Positions 20,191 to 28,384 of a stretch of DNA of 64,000 bases are shown one piece after another. How positions within the stretch are numbered: the first letter of the stretch is position 1; the number at the start of each line of letters is the position of its first letter. The notes under the pieces are model-generated. The model searched no databases, was not told where the DNA came from, and saw nothing but the letters and a program-made list of their open reading frames with translations. The position numbers were made by a program, and so were the translations under genes. Origin of the DNA: Clostridium beijerinckii (lineage in GTDB: Bacteria; Bacillota; Clostridia; Clostridiales; Clostridiaceae); assembly GCF_036699995.1 (NCBI RefSeq), contig NZ_CP144906.1:437501-501500 (forward strand), given 5' to 3'.

Positions 20191-21207
20191 ATGGAGAATA
20201 ATAAGGAGATACTTAAAATTAAAGGCTATATTGAAGAAAATTATAATTTAGATGTAGAAGATATTGAAAAAGTTAAAAATAGTTATAAAGTTATTACAAA
20301 GGATGAGAGATATTGTTTGAAAGTAGTTAAATATGAATTCTCTCATTTTTATTTTATCTTATCTGCAATGAAGCATTTACAAAGAAATGGATTTGGGGAT
20401 ATCCCTGAATTTATTATGAATAGAGAAAAAAAAGAATATGGGAACATAAACGGAAAGTATGCGTACTTAACAAAATGGATTCCATCGAGAGTAAGTAATT
20501 ATGATAATCCAATAGAATTATCAATGGTATCAAATGAGCTTGCAAAATTACATGAATGTAGCAAAGGCTTTACATTGAAGAAAGAGATGAAACCAAGGAT
20601 TGGATGGTTTTCATGGATAGATGTTTTTGAAACAAGGAAAAGAGAAATCTTGGATTTTAAAAATAGAATAAGTCAAAAAGCATATAAATCAAATTTTGAT
20701 TTATTGTATTTGGATAATATGGAAAAAGAATTAAATAGAGCAGAAAAAAGTATAACAGGTCTTCAAAAAAATAATTATGTAAAGGTTATGGAGAAGGAAG
20801 TCTTTTCAAGAGGATTCTGCCACCATGACTATGCCCATCATAATATATTAATAGATAATAAGAAAAATATTAATATTATAGATTTTGATTACTGCATATT
20901 AGATTCACATCTCCACGACGTATCTTCTTTATTAATAAGATCAATGAAAGATGGAAAATGGGAAAGCGACAAATGCAATCTAATTTTAAATGCCTATAGT
21001 GAGAGAATAGAAATAAGAAAAGAAGAGCTACCTATAATTAGAGAATTTATAAGATTTCCTCAGGCTTTCTGGCAAATAGGGTTGCAGGTTTATTGGGAAC
21101 AGCAACCATGGGGAGAAGAATTTTTTATTAATAAGTTAGAGAAGTACTTAAACGATTGTGAATTTAGAGAAAAGTTTATTGATAGTTATTTTAGTGGGGG
21201 AAATTAA
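20191..21207 (+). CDS. CotS-family spore coat kinase-fold protein (copy 1)
   Basis: The 338-aa protein has the aminoglycoside-phosphotransferase-like fold of CotS/YtaA/YutH coat proteins. The N-lobe holds a Lys in YCLKVVKYEF, the hinge LTKWIPSR, then LAKLHECSKGF. The catalytic loop is H212-D213-YAHHN218 and the metal motif is D231-F-D233. All kinase residues are present, so phosphotransfer is possible, although no substrate is known for the family. GGTAGGAAAAG precedes the ATG. The next gene begins 1 nt after the stop, so the two are translationally linked. Confidence 0.9.
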   Translation: MENNKEILKIKGYIEENYNLDVEDIEKVKNSYKVITKDERYCLKVVKYEFSHFYFILSAMKHLQRNGFGDIPEFIMNREKKEYGNINGKYAYLTKWIPSRVSNYDNPIELSMVSNELAKLHECSKGFTLKKEMKPRIGWFSWIDVFETRKREILDFKNRISQKAYKSNFDLLYLDNMEKELNRAEKSITGLQKNNYVKVMEKEVFSRGFCHHDYAHHNILIDNKKNINIIDFDYCILDSHLHDVSSLLIRSMKDGKWESDKCNLILNAYSERIEIRKEELPIIREFIRFPQAFWQIGLQVYWEQQPWGEEFFINKLEKYLNDCEFREKFIDSYFSGGN

Positions 21208-21208
21208 T

Positions 21209-22015
21209 ATGGATGAATTATTGATTAATCAGTATTTAAATAAAAAAGGAATAGCTATTGTTGGACAAGGTTTTAGTTATGATAAAAATATGCAAAGAAA
21301 TGATATAGTTTCTCAAGTTGATTTAATTATAGAATTTCATAAATTATTATTAGGTGGCAATCTAACGGGATTAAGCAAAATTAAAAGCACAATAGGCAGA
21401 GAAGTGGAATCTTATAAAGTGCAGATAAGAAAACTACAAAAGAATTATTCATATGTATCTAGTAAAACATGTACAAATGAGATAGAGAATATCATATTAT
21501 CAAACGGAAAAATAATGTTGGAAAAAGCTAATAAGGCTATAAATTATATTTATGAACATGACTACTTTGGAGTTATAAGACGTAGTATGAATAGAGAAGA
21601 AATCTGCCTTGGTAAAGTTGATAAAAGTAATTTAAGAAAAAATAATGAAAAAATAGAAGTGTGTACAATAAAAGGTATGACATATAACTTAGTAGAAGAG
21701 GACTTATATAATTATATTAAGAAACTACAAAGAAAGGAAATTAATATAGATGAGGAAGAACTAATAAAGTTATTTGTGCATGGATCACACTTATCATTTA
21801 ACAGCTTTGATTATTTAAGAGGGCTTTGTAGCTATCCAAAGGATTTCTTAAAGTTTTGGGAGAGGTATAGAGATAGTAGAAAGGATAATATAAGAGAAAT
21901 TTATGATATGCAAAATGGAGAATGCAAGGGTAGTAGGAAAACAAGGAATGACGAACAATTATTAAATGGATTGAAGAAAAGTTTAAAGTATGAAAGTAAA
22001 AATTTTATCATATAG
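21209..22015 (+). CDS. Divergent CotS-like protein lacking kinase residues
   Basis: The 268-aa protein has no clear motif of its own. By eye its segments line up in order with the neighbouring CotS proteins: IIEFHKLLLGG with LAKLHECSKGF, then a helix ending in ANKAIN, ICLGKVDKSNL with FCHHDYAHHNIL, and YLRGLCSYPKDFLKFWERYR with the FIRFPQAFWQIGLQVYW tail. In this alignment the N-lobe is missing, the catalytic His-Asp is gone and the DFD reads IKG. It would thus be a pseudokinase-like coat protein. The ATG at 21209 follows GTGGGGG; the longer frame from 21158 overlaps the previous gene and is rejected. The relationship is inference. Confidence 0.6.
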   Translation: MDELLINQYLNKKGIAIVGQGFSYDKNMQRNDIVSQVDLIIEFHKLLLGGNLTGLSKIKSTIGREVESYKVQIRKLQKNYSYVSSKTCTNEIENIILSNGKIMLEKANKAINYIYEHDYFGVIRRSMNREEICLGKVDKSNLRKNNEKIEVCTIKGMTYNLVEEDLYNYIKKLQRKEINIDEEELIKLFVHGSHLSFNSFDYLRGLCSYPKDFLKFWERYRDSRKDNIREIYDMQNGECKGSRKTRNDEQLLNGLKKSLKYESKNFII

Positions 22016-22070
22016 GTAACCAAAGGTAGTTATTGTTTATACCTAAAGCTTAGTTGTTAGGAGGAAGAAT

Positions 22071-23126
22071 ATGAATAGAACTAAGTATTCAGAAAAAAAT
22101 TATTTATGCGATTATGATTTGAGCCTAAAGTTCTTCGAAGAACTAGGAATAAAAGTAAACGACATTGTTCCACTTAGAAAAGTATTTTTGGTATATACAG
22201 ACGAAGGAAATAAAATATTGAAAAGAGTAAATTATGATGTAGATAGAGTCAATTTAATAAGTGATTCTTTAGACTATGTAAAAAAGAGTTATGAACATGT
22301 AATAACATATAAAAGGTTCAGAGATGATTTATGTTATAAAGAGTGGAATGGACAAATTTATATTGTTATGGACATATTGAATGGAAGAGAAGCATCATTT
22401 TCTAATCCAGTAGAAATTGATCTTTGTGCAGAAAATATAGCTTTAATGCATAAAGCTTCAAAAGGATTAAGAGAATATTTGAAAGATAAATACAAAAAAG
22501 ATTTTTTAGATATATCTTTGAAAGATAAAATTAAAGAAGCATATGATGATTTGATTTGGATGAAGAGCTTAGTAGATACGTACAAATATAAAAATGAATT
22601 TGATAAATTATTTATGAACAATGTAGATAAGTATTTAAATGAAATTAAAGAGGTTCAAGATGACCTTGAAAAAAGCTCATATGATAGCCTAAGACAGGAT
22701 GGGGATACTATTCGTTTGTGTCATAATGATTTAGCTTATCATAATTTCTTAACCAAAAATAATGAAATAAATATAATAGATTTTGATTTTATGACCATAG
22801 ATTTAAGAGTAATGGATATATGGAATTTTATTTTGAAGTGTATAAAGAATGCCGCCTTCGATGTAGACAAGATGTCAACTTGCATTAATGGATATGAGAA
22901 TGTGTCAATTCTAAAAAAAGAAGAAAAAGAACTTTTGTATATACTTATAAAGTTCCCTAAAGATTTCTATACAATATCAAGAGATTATTATCATAAGAGA
23001 AAGAACTGGGAATATGAAGTATATTTAAGCAGATTTGAAGGAAAGTTGAGCAATGATGACTTTAGATATGAATTTTTAAAAGTTTTAAAAAATAAATTTT
23101 TCATAGGTTCTGAAGTAAAGAAGTAA
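22071..23126 (+). CDS. CotS-family spore coat kinase-fold protein (copy 2)
   Basis: The 351-aa protein has the CotS fold: KRVNYD in the N-lobe, VMDILNGREA hinge, LMHKASKGL, catalytic loop CHNDLAYHN and metal motif IDFDF. Kinase residues are retained. AGGAGG lies 8 nt before the ATG. It follows the degenerate CotS-like gene by 55 nt with a small hairpin (TAGGTA/TACCTA, 22014-22047) between, so it is probably in the same operon. It is distinctly diverged from copies 1 and 3. Confidence 0.9.
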   Translation: MNRTKYSEKNYLCDYDLSLKFFEELGIKVNDIVPLRKVFLVYTDEGNKILKRVNYDVDRVNLISDSLDYVKKSYEHVITYKRFRDDLCYKEWNGQIYIVMDILNGREASFSNPVEIDLCAENIALMHKASKGLREYLKDKYKKDFLDISLKDKIKEAYDDLIWMKSLVDTYKYKNEFDKLFMNNVDKYLNEIKEVQDDLEKSSYDSLRQDGDTIRLCHNDLAYHNFLTKNNEINIIDFDFMTIDLRVMDIWNFILKCIKNAAFDVDKMSTCINGYENVSILKKEEKELLYILIKFPKDFYTISRDYYHKRKNWEYEVYLSRFEGKLSNDDFRYEFLKVLKNKFFIGSEVKK

Positions 23127-23209
23127 TTTAAGTATAAGTTTAATTTATTTGAATGCAAAGAATAATATAAATCTAATTTATAATTGATTTATTTATAATA
23201 ATGATTAAG

Positions 23210-23250
23210 CCAATATTTTATTTCATAAATAGAATATTGGTTTCTTATTA
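23210..23250 (+). terminator. Terminator of the cotS operon
   Basis: A 14-bp stem (23210-23223 / 23227-23240, one G-T pair) with a 3-nt loop is followed by TTTCTTATT. Confidence 0.65.
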
Positions 23251-23272
23251 GTTAAAAAATATGGAGAATTTA

Positions 23273-23310
23273 TAAAGGCAAGAAAATCTCTTATGATTTT
23301 CTTGCCTTTA
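23273..23310 (-). terminator. Second hairpin, likely terminator for the minus-strand glycosyltransferase
   Basis: A perfect 16-bp stem (23273-23288 / 23295-23310, arms TAAAGGCAAGAAAATC) has a 6-nt loop. It may work in both directions. Confidence 0.6.
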
Positions 23311-23452
23311 TATAGATATTTAATAAAAATTGATTAATTGAAACTGTTGTAATATATATCACTTATAAGGTAGCTAACTACAAAAACTATGAAGGAATTT
23401 TACTAGTTATATAAAAAATATAAATTTTACTTTATATAGTTAGTGTCTTATT

Positions 23453-24574
23453 CTATGAATTTATTATAGCTTCATAGGCGGCTATTGTATCTAGAGCTGT
23501 TTTATTCCAAGAAAAGTTTTTACTTCGTGTTAGGCTTTTTTTGACCATTGTTAACCTTAATAAGCTATTACTTAAAACTCTTTCTATGTCATATGATAGT
23601 GAATCAATGTCATTAGGATCTATAAAAAGAGCTGATTCATGGCATACTTCAGGTAATGACGTAACATTAGAAGCTATTACAGGAGTACCGCATGCCATAG
23701 CCTCTATAGGAGGAAGTCCAAATCCTTCATAAAAAGAAGGGTATACAAGGACCTCGGCAGCGTTGTAAAATAACGGCATATCTTCAATGGGAATAAAATC
23801 AGTAAAAATAACGTTATTAGATATATTTAGATCATCAGCTCTATTTTTGTATTTAGTATAAGAAGGACCCTTACGACCAATTATAACTAGTTTGAAGCTT
23901 TCTTTTAATTTACTTGGGAGTTTAGAATAAGCTTCTATTAGTCCTATAATATTCTTTCTTGGACTAAATCCTCCAACGTAAAGTACGAAGTCTTCCTTTA
24001 TCCCATATTTCTCGGTAATAAAGTCTTTAGATCTACATTTACTCATTGGTCTGTAAATATCTTCAGCAGCTAATGGGGTAACATAAATCTTTTCAGCAGG
24101 AAAGTTAAATTCCTTAGCAATATCATTCTTAGAGTAATTAGATACAGTAATTATTCCATCACAATTATCTAAAATTTTAGGCAGTTCATTATTAAATATT
24201 TTTAAATATCTATCACTAACAGTTTCAGGCATTCTTAAAGGAATTATATCATGTAGAGTAATAACTTTTTTGCATTCAACATTTTCTGATAGACCAACCC
24301 CGTTTTGTGGGACATGGTAAAGCTCTATGTCTGCATTATTTAATATATTGGGAACATTTATATCATCCCAAAAACTATTAGAAGGTATTGATTCAATAAG
24401 TTCTGTTTTAAAATTATTCTTTAAATCGGTTATAAAGTCGCATTGTGGTGTGAAAATTAAATAGTTATTGCTACTATCAACATTGTTGAGGCTAGATATT
24501 AACTGATAAGTATAGGTACCTATACCAGTGCCTCGATACCACTTTGCAGCTCTACCATCTATTCCTATTTTCAT
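23453..24574 (-). CDS. GT4-family glycosyltransferase (coat island copy 2)
   Basis: The 373-aa GT-B protein is a paralogue of the product of 18944-20062, with the same start ([19 protein letters not shown]), [18 protein letters not shown], and donor-site [18 protein letters not shown]. It is divergent from the third cotS gene, as copy 1 is from the first, so a GT4-CotS divergent pair appears to have been duplicated. Likely role: glycosylation of a spore coat or surface component. Donor and acceptor are unknown. Confidence 0.9.
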   Translation of the reverse strand: MKIGIDGRAAKWYRGTGIGTYTYQLISSLNNVDSSNNYLIFTPQCDFITDLKNNFKTELIESIPSNSFWDDINVPNILNNADIELYHVPQNGVGLSENVECKKVITLHDIIPLRMPETVSDRYLKIFNNELPKILDNCDGIITVSNYSKNDIAKEFNFPAEKIYVTPLAAEDIYRPMSKCRSKDFITEKYGIKEDFVLYVGGFSPRKNIIGLIEAYSKLPSKLKESFKLVIIGRKGPSYTKYKNRADDLNISNNVIFTDFIPIEDMPLFYNAAEVLVYPSFYEGFGLPPIEAMACGTPVIASNVTSLPEVCHESALFIDPNDIDSLSYDIERVLSNSLLRLTMVKKSLTRSKNFSWNKTALDTIAAYEAIINS

Positions 24575-24682
24575 TATTAAACCCTTTCATAGCATTTGTC
24601 TTAATCTATTATATTAAAAGAATATAAAAAATGTTAATAAAAGAAATGATATCCTCATATAAATATACAGGAGGTGAGAAGT

Positions 24683-25681
24683 ATGATGAGGGAATTTGAA
24701 ATTGAAAGACAATTCAATATAAAGATAGAAAAAATAAAGGCAAATAAAGGCGTATACTATCTTAAAACAGATAAAGGCGAGAGATGTTTGAAAAAAATAA
24801 ATTATGGACCCCAAAAGTTATTGTTCGTGTATGGTGCTAAAGAGCACTTAAGAAAAAATGGTTTTAATAATTTAGATAAATACTATTTAAACATAAATGG
24901 AGAGCCTTATGCGTTGGTTAATGAAGACTTATATACTTTGTCTGAATGGTTAGAAGGAAGGGAATGTGACTTCCATAACATAGATGAAGTAAAAATAGCA
25001 GCAAAGACTTTAGCTAATCTCCATGAAGCATCTAAGGGATATGATCCACCTGAGAATTCTAAGCTCAAAAGTGATCTTGGCAGATGGCCTCATTTAATAG
25101 AAAAAAGAATTAAATCTTTAGATAAAATGAGAGATATGGTAAGGAAAAAAAGTATAAAAAGTGATTTTGATATGCTTTATTTAAAGTCTATGGAGTTTTA
25201 TAAAGAGATCGGAAAGAAATCCTTAGTAACTTTAAATGAGTCAGATTACTATGAGTTATGTGCAATTGCTGAGAATGAAAAAAGTTTTTGCCATCATGAT
25301 TTTACTTATCATAATATAATTTTAAGCGATAGTATGGATGTACATGTTATAGATTTTGATTACTGTAAAAGAGAAGTTAGAACTTTTGATATAAGCAATT
25401 TTATGATAAAGGTGCTAAAGAGAGTTGAGTGGAATTTAGAATTTGCGACAGCTATTATAGAATCCTATGATTCAGTATCAAAATTAAAACCAGAGGAATA
25501 TAAGGTATTATATGCATATCTTCAATTCCCACAAAGATATTGGAGGCTTGCAAATAGATATTATTATAATGAAGTTAATTGGGGGCAAAATACATTTGCA
25601 GGTAAGTTAGAATCAATAATACATGAGCAAGAGAAATACCTAGAATTTTTAGAAAAATTCAAGAATGAATATAAGATATAA
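24683..25681 (+). CDS. CotS-family spore coat kinase-fold protein (copy 3)
   Basis: The 332-aa protein has RCLKKINYG in the N-lobe, LSEWLEGRECDF hinge, LANLHEASKGY, catalytic loop CHHDFTYHN and metal motif IDFDYC. It is closer to copy 1 than to copy 2. AGGAGGTG (24669-24676) lies 6 nt before the ATG at 24683; the in-frame GTG at 24674 is inside the ribosome site. It is a single-gene unit with its own terminator. Confidence 0.9.
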   Translation: MMREFEIERQFNIKIEKIKANKGVYYLKTDKGERCLKKINYGPQKLLFVYGAKEHLRKNGFNNLDKYYLNINGEPYALVNEDLYTLSEWLEGRECDFHNIDEVKIAAKTLANLHEASKGYDPPENSKLKSDLGRWPHLIEKRIKSLDKMRDMVRKKSIKSDFDMLYLKSMEFYKEIGKKSLVTLNESDYYELCAIAENEKSFCHHDFTYHNIILSDSMDVHVIDFDYCKREVRTFDISNFMIKVLKRVEWNLEFATAIIESYDSVSKLKPEEYKVLYAYLQFPQRYWRLANRYYYNEVNWGQNTFAGKLESIIHEQEKYLEFLEKFKNEYKI

Positions 25682-25695
25682 TAAACATAATAATA

Positions 25696-25745
25696 TGAAC
25701 TACCGAAATAATTAAAAATTATTTCGTGTTAGTTCATTTATTTTT
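25696..25745 (+). terminator. Terminator of the third cotS-family gene
   Basis: Arms TGAACTA..GAAATAATT and AATTATTTCGTGTTAGTTCA pair over about 17 bp with a small bulge, followed by a long T-tract. Confidence 0.75.
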
Positions 25746-25795
25746 TTATTCTTTAGAAAATTGTAATTCGGTAAAATCTGTGGAAGAGGTACTCA
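25741..25795 (+). other. Noncoding block also present upstream of spoIID (copy A)
   Basis: Starting in the terminator T-tract, this stretch aligns without gaps to 61918-61972. The first 16 bases and GTAAAATCTG are identical. I count 41 matches in 51 positions. Downstream of it two small helices can form: AGGT-ACTC / GAGT-ATG-ACCT (25787-25810) and CAAAGT/ACTTTG (25835-25856). Confidence 0.65.
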
Positions 25796-25900
25796 TTGAG
25801 AGTATGACCTTTTGAGCGGGTTAATTAACGTATCCAAAGTAGAGCTTACGACTTTGTTCTTCGCTAGATAGAATAAAATCATTCTTGGATTAATTTAGAA

Positions 25901-25927
25901 ACCTTTAATAATCTTTACCATATTATA
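25901..25927 (+). promoter_or_regulatory. Probable sigma-K promoter of yabG
   Basis: AC (25901-25902) and CATATTATA (25919-25927) are 16 nt apart. This matches the sigma-K consensus AC / CATANNNTA. The start point would be near 25934, 22 nt before the ATG. yabG of B. subtilis is known to be sigma-K dependent. Confidence 0.6.
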
Positions 25928-25955
25928 ATGTGAAAGAATGTATTAGGAGAAAGTA

Positions 25956-26816
25956 ATGGAAATAGGAGATATAGTTGTTAGAAAATCTTATAATAAAGAT
26001 ATTACTTTTAAAATAATTGATATTAAAGATAGTGGTGGAAAGTATAATATAATTCTAAAAGGAATTAATATAAGAATAATAGCAGATGCAAGTTTGGATG
26101 ACCTTGAAATTGCTGAAGAGGACACTGGGTCTCAGGATAAAATATTAAATACAAGAGTTAATGAGGCCATAAAGAAAGCTATGATACTAAGAGGTGATCT
26201 TAGGGATAAAGTTGAAAAATCTCCCAAGATAAAGACGAAAAATGAATTGATGTTTGGAAGGCCGGGGAAAATTCTCCATGTAGATGGGGATAGTGAGTAC
26301 ATGGAGACTTGTCTAAAGGTATATAAGCAATTATCTTTAGATGCAGTGGGGAGAGCTATAGCGGAAAAAGATCAACCGGAAGTAATAGTAGATTTAGTTA
26401 AAGAAGTAAAACCTGACATAGTAGTTTTAACTGGGCACGATAGTGTTTTACGAGAACCAAGGGATTATTTGAATCTAGATAATTATAGAAATTCAAGATA
26501 TTATTTAGAGTCGGTCAAAAATTTAAGAAATTATAATTCGAGTTATGATGAACTAGTAATATTTGCAGGGGCTTGTCAAAGTTGCTATGAAAGAATATTA
26601 GACGTAGGTGCAAATTTTGCCTCGAGTCCAAATCGAGTATTAATTCATTGCCTTGATCCTGTTTTTGTATGTGAGAAGATTGCTTATACAAGAATTGATA
26701 AGGTGGTTTCAATAACTGATGTTATTGAAAACACGATAACAGGAATAAAGGGAGTTGGAGGATTGCAGACTAGGGGAAAGTACAGAGAAGGATATCCTAA
26801 ATCTCCTTATATTTAA
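25956..26816 (+). CDS. yabG: Sporulation-specific cysteine protease YabG
   Basis: The 286-aa protein is a full-length YabG. H161 (LTGHDS) and C207 (FAGACQSCYE) fall at the positions reported as catalytic in C. difficile YabG. The N-terminal MEIGDIVVRKSYNKDITFKI is typical. YabG trims coat and cortex-associated proteins during late sporulation. AGGAGAA precedes the ATG. It stands alone at the end of the CotS/GT4 island, with a sigma-K-like promoter and a strong terminator, which fits a coat-maturation role. Confidence 0.96.
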   Translation: MEIGDIVVRKSYNKDITFKIIDIKDSGGKYNIILKGINIRIIADASLDDLEIAEEDTGSQDKILNTRVNEAIKKAMILRGDLRDKVEKSPKIKTKNELMFGRPGKILHVDGDSEYMETCLKVYKQLSLDAVGRAIAEKDQPEVIVDLVKEVKPDIVVLTGHDSVLREPRDYLNLDNYRNSRYYLESVKNLRNYNSSYDELVIFAGACQSCYERILDVGANFASSPNRVLIHCLDPVFVCEKIAYTRIDKVVSITDVIENTITGIKGVGGLQTRGKYREGYPKSPYI

Positions 26817-26852
26817 TAAATAATTTAGATAGTAATTGCATAAAATAAATGA

Positions 26853-26905
26853 TTAAAAACTTCAATACATCAAAGTAATTAGTAAGAGTATTGAAGTTTT
26901 TAACT
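26853..26905 (+). terminator. Terminator of yabG
   Basis: A perfect 16-bp stem (26853-26868 / 26888-26903) with a 19-nt loop contains AAAAAC / GTTTTT at the base. Confidence 0.75.
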
Positions 26906-26931
26906 ATAATTAATGAATATAGTATTTCTAT

Positions 26932-26968
26932 TTGACAAAAATAATAATAGAATATATAATAATTTTAA
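26932..26968 (+). promoter_or_regulatory. Sigma-A promoter with possible PerR box before the Gpx-like gene
   Basis: TTGACA (26932-26937) and TATAAT (26955-26960) are 17 nt apart, a perfect sigma-A promoter. The stretch 26954-26968 matches the PerR box TTATAATNATTATAA at 12 of 14 fixed positions and overlaps the -10. Part of the match comes from the -10 itself, so the PerR call is weak. The promoter call is strong. Confidence 0.65.
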
Positions 26969-27054
26969 AAAATTGAATTTTATAAAATATAATTTGTTAA
27001 GATATAAGCTTATTCGCTTAATTTTATATTAAAGATGATAAGGAGAGAAGCAAA

Positions 27055-27594
27055 ATGATATATGATTATTCAGTAAAAGATATAAATGGAAATCTGGTTT
27101 CTATGGAGACATATAAAGGAAAAGTATTACTAATTGTTAATACTGCTACAGGATGTGGGTTTACTCCACAATACGAAGGGCTTCAAAAGCTTTATGATAA
27201 ATATAAAGACAGCGGGTTTGAAATATTAGATTTTCCATCAAATCAATTCTTTGAGCAAGCGCCTGGGACTAATGAAGAGATATCAAATTTTTGTAAATTA
27301 ACATACGGAACAACTTTTAAAACATTTGCAAAGATTGATGTAAATGGAGAGAATAGTGATCCGTTATATGTTTTCTTAAAGAAAGAGGCCCCTATTGCAA
27401 ATGAAGACGATGCATCAAAGGGATTGTATAATCTTTTATCAGAAAAAGGCTTTAATACAAGCGGAGATGATATTAAGTGGAATTTTACAAAATTTCTTGT
27501 ATCAAAAGAAGGAAAAGTGATAGCTAGATTTGCACCAACCTATGAGCCAGAAAAAATTGCTGATCAAATTGAAAAATTAATTAATGAAAAATAA
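27055..27594 (+). CDS. Glutathione peroxidase-like thiol peroxidase
   Basis: The 179-aa protein is a Cys-type Gpx of the BsaA/BtuE group. The peroxidatic Cys34 lies in NTATGCGFTPQYEGL, and C80 (SNFCKLTYG) is in place as resolving Cys, so thioredoxin rather than glutathione is the likely reductant. The FPSNQF and WNFTKFLV motifs supply the conserved Gln, Trp and Asn. The codon for residue 34 is TGT, not TGA, so it is not a selenoprotein. AAGGAGAG precedes the ATG. It is monocistronic with its own promoter and terminator. Role: removal of peroxides. Confidence 0.95.
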   Translation: MIYDYSVKDINGNLVSMETYKGKVLLIVNTATGCGFTPQYEGLQKLYDKYKDSGFEILDFPSNQFFEQAPGTNEEISNFCKLTYGTTFKTFAKIDVNGENSDPLYVFLKKEAPIANEDDASKGLYNLLSEKGFNTSGDDIKWNFTKFLVSKEGKVIARFAPTYEPEKIADQIEKLINEK

Positions 27595-27609
27595 AGAATA
27601 AATATAAAG

Positions 27610-27650
27610 ACTCCTTTAATGTACGTGTGATTAAAGGAGTGTTTTGTTTT
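27610..27650 (+). terminator. Terminator of the Gpx-like gene
   Basis: ACTCCTTTAAT / ATTAAAGGAGT form an 11-bp stem with a 9-nt loop, followed by GTTTTGTTTT. Confidence 0.85.
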
Positions 27651-27786
27651 ATAGTGAAAAATATTTTTTATATAATTAAAAAATGTAATTTGGTATGGTT
27701 GAGAATAAATTCTGAACGGGGAGGGAATTCCAGCTTTATATAAAATGCCTACTAAGATTTTCTTAAAAAATATATTAGAGAATAAA

Positions 27787-27825
27787 ATACTGACCAATAT
27801 TACTGTAAGTAGTATTGGTCAGTAT
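27787..27825. repeat. Long 18-bp hairpin with 3-nt loop, role unknown
   Basis: ATACTGACCAATATTACT (27787-27804) pairs with 27808-27825 over 18 bp with a single G-T pair and a GTA loop. No T-run follows on either side, so it is not a normal terminator. Confidence 0.7.
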
Positions 27826-28020
27826 ATAACATTGGAAATGCTCGAAATAAAATTATCAAAGTCATGACCATGGAATCTACTTGAAAATAAAATTAAGGTT
27901 ATTTATAGATCATGAAATGTTATAGAATTAAATTTAACGATAAGGGGAATAATAATTAAGAAAAAGCAGATAATATAATAAAATAGCTTGAAAACATATA
28001 TAATTGGAAAAATGTTTACA

Positions 28021-28090
28021 TTGACAATATGGTGCTATAAATGATAAAATATTTATTTTACTTGACTAATTTATGATTTTGTTATATAAT
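28021..28090 (+). promoter_or_regulatory. Tandem sigma-A promoters of veg
   Basis: The proximal promoter is TTGACT (28062-28067), 17-nt spacer, TATAAT (28085-28090). The distal one is TTGACA (28021-28026), 18-nt spacer, TAAAAT (28045-28050). veg has a famously strong promoter in B. subtilis, so two close-to-consensus promoters fit. Confidence 0.75.
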
Positions 28091-28112
28091 TAGTATGAAA
28101 GAGGGTGTTTAC

Positions 28113-28355
28113 ATGGAAAAAGTTAAAACTATTGCTTCCATTAAAAACGATATAGAGAGACACGTCGGTCAGAAAGTGACTCTAAAAGCTAATGGTGGAA
28201 GGAAAAAGATTTTAGTTAATGATGGTATAATTGAAAGTGTATACCCAAGTATTTTTGTTATAAGATTAAAAAATGACACCCAAAGGACCGTGACTTATAG
28301 TTATTCAGATGTATTAACAAAGACTGTACAATTGGTATTTCCAACTAGAATATAA
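28113..28355 (+). CDS. veg: Veg family protein
   Basis: The 80-aa protein matches Veg along its whole length, with VTLKANGGRKK and YPSIFVIRL as in the Bacillus protein. Veg has an SH3-like fold and influences biofilm and spore outgrowth in B. subtilis. The ATG at 28113 lies 5 nt after GAGGGTG; the ATG at 28095 would put that site inside the gene and is rejected. Tandem promoters lie upstream. Confidence 0.93.
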   Translation: MEKVKTIASIKNDIERHVGQKVTLKANGGRKKILVNDGIIESVYPSIFVIRLKNDTQRTVTYSYSDVLTKTVQLVFPTRI

Positions 28356-28384
28356 GCTTCGATTAATTCGGAGTTTTTTCTTTT
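28356..28384 (+). terminator. Terminator of veg
   Basis: CTTCGA / TCGGAG form a 6-bp stem with a 5-nt loop, followed by TTTTTTC and more T. Confidence 0.6.

Larger units (their letters stand above)
23127..23452. other. Intergenic region with two strong hairpins between convergent genes
   Basis: This 326-nt gap holds two terminator-like hairpins, listed separately, and otherwise AT-rich sequence. No coding frame or promoter is supported. Confidence 0.7.
27595..28112. other. Intergenic region between the Gpx gene and veg
   Basis: This 518-nt gap holds the Gpx terminator, a GC-richer patch (27705-27735), a long 18-bp hairpin (27787-27825) and two promoters of veg. The weak minus-strand frame here has no ribosome site or recognisable motif. 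Confidence 0.7.

Noticed and set aside
27154..27162. Selenocysteine in the Gpx-like protein
   Set aside because: The catalytic codon is TGT, so it is an ordinary Cys enzyme.
27564..27797. 77-aa minus-strand frame after the Gpx gene
   Set aside because: It runs through a terminator hairpin, overlaps the Gpx gene end, and has no recognisable motif.
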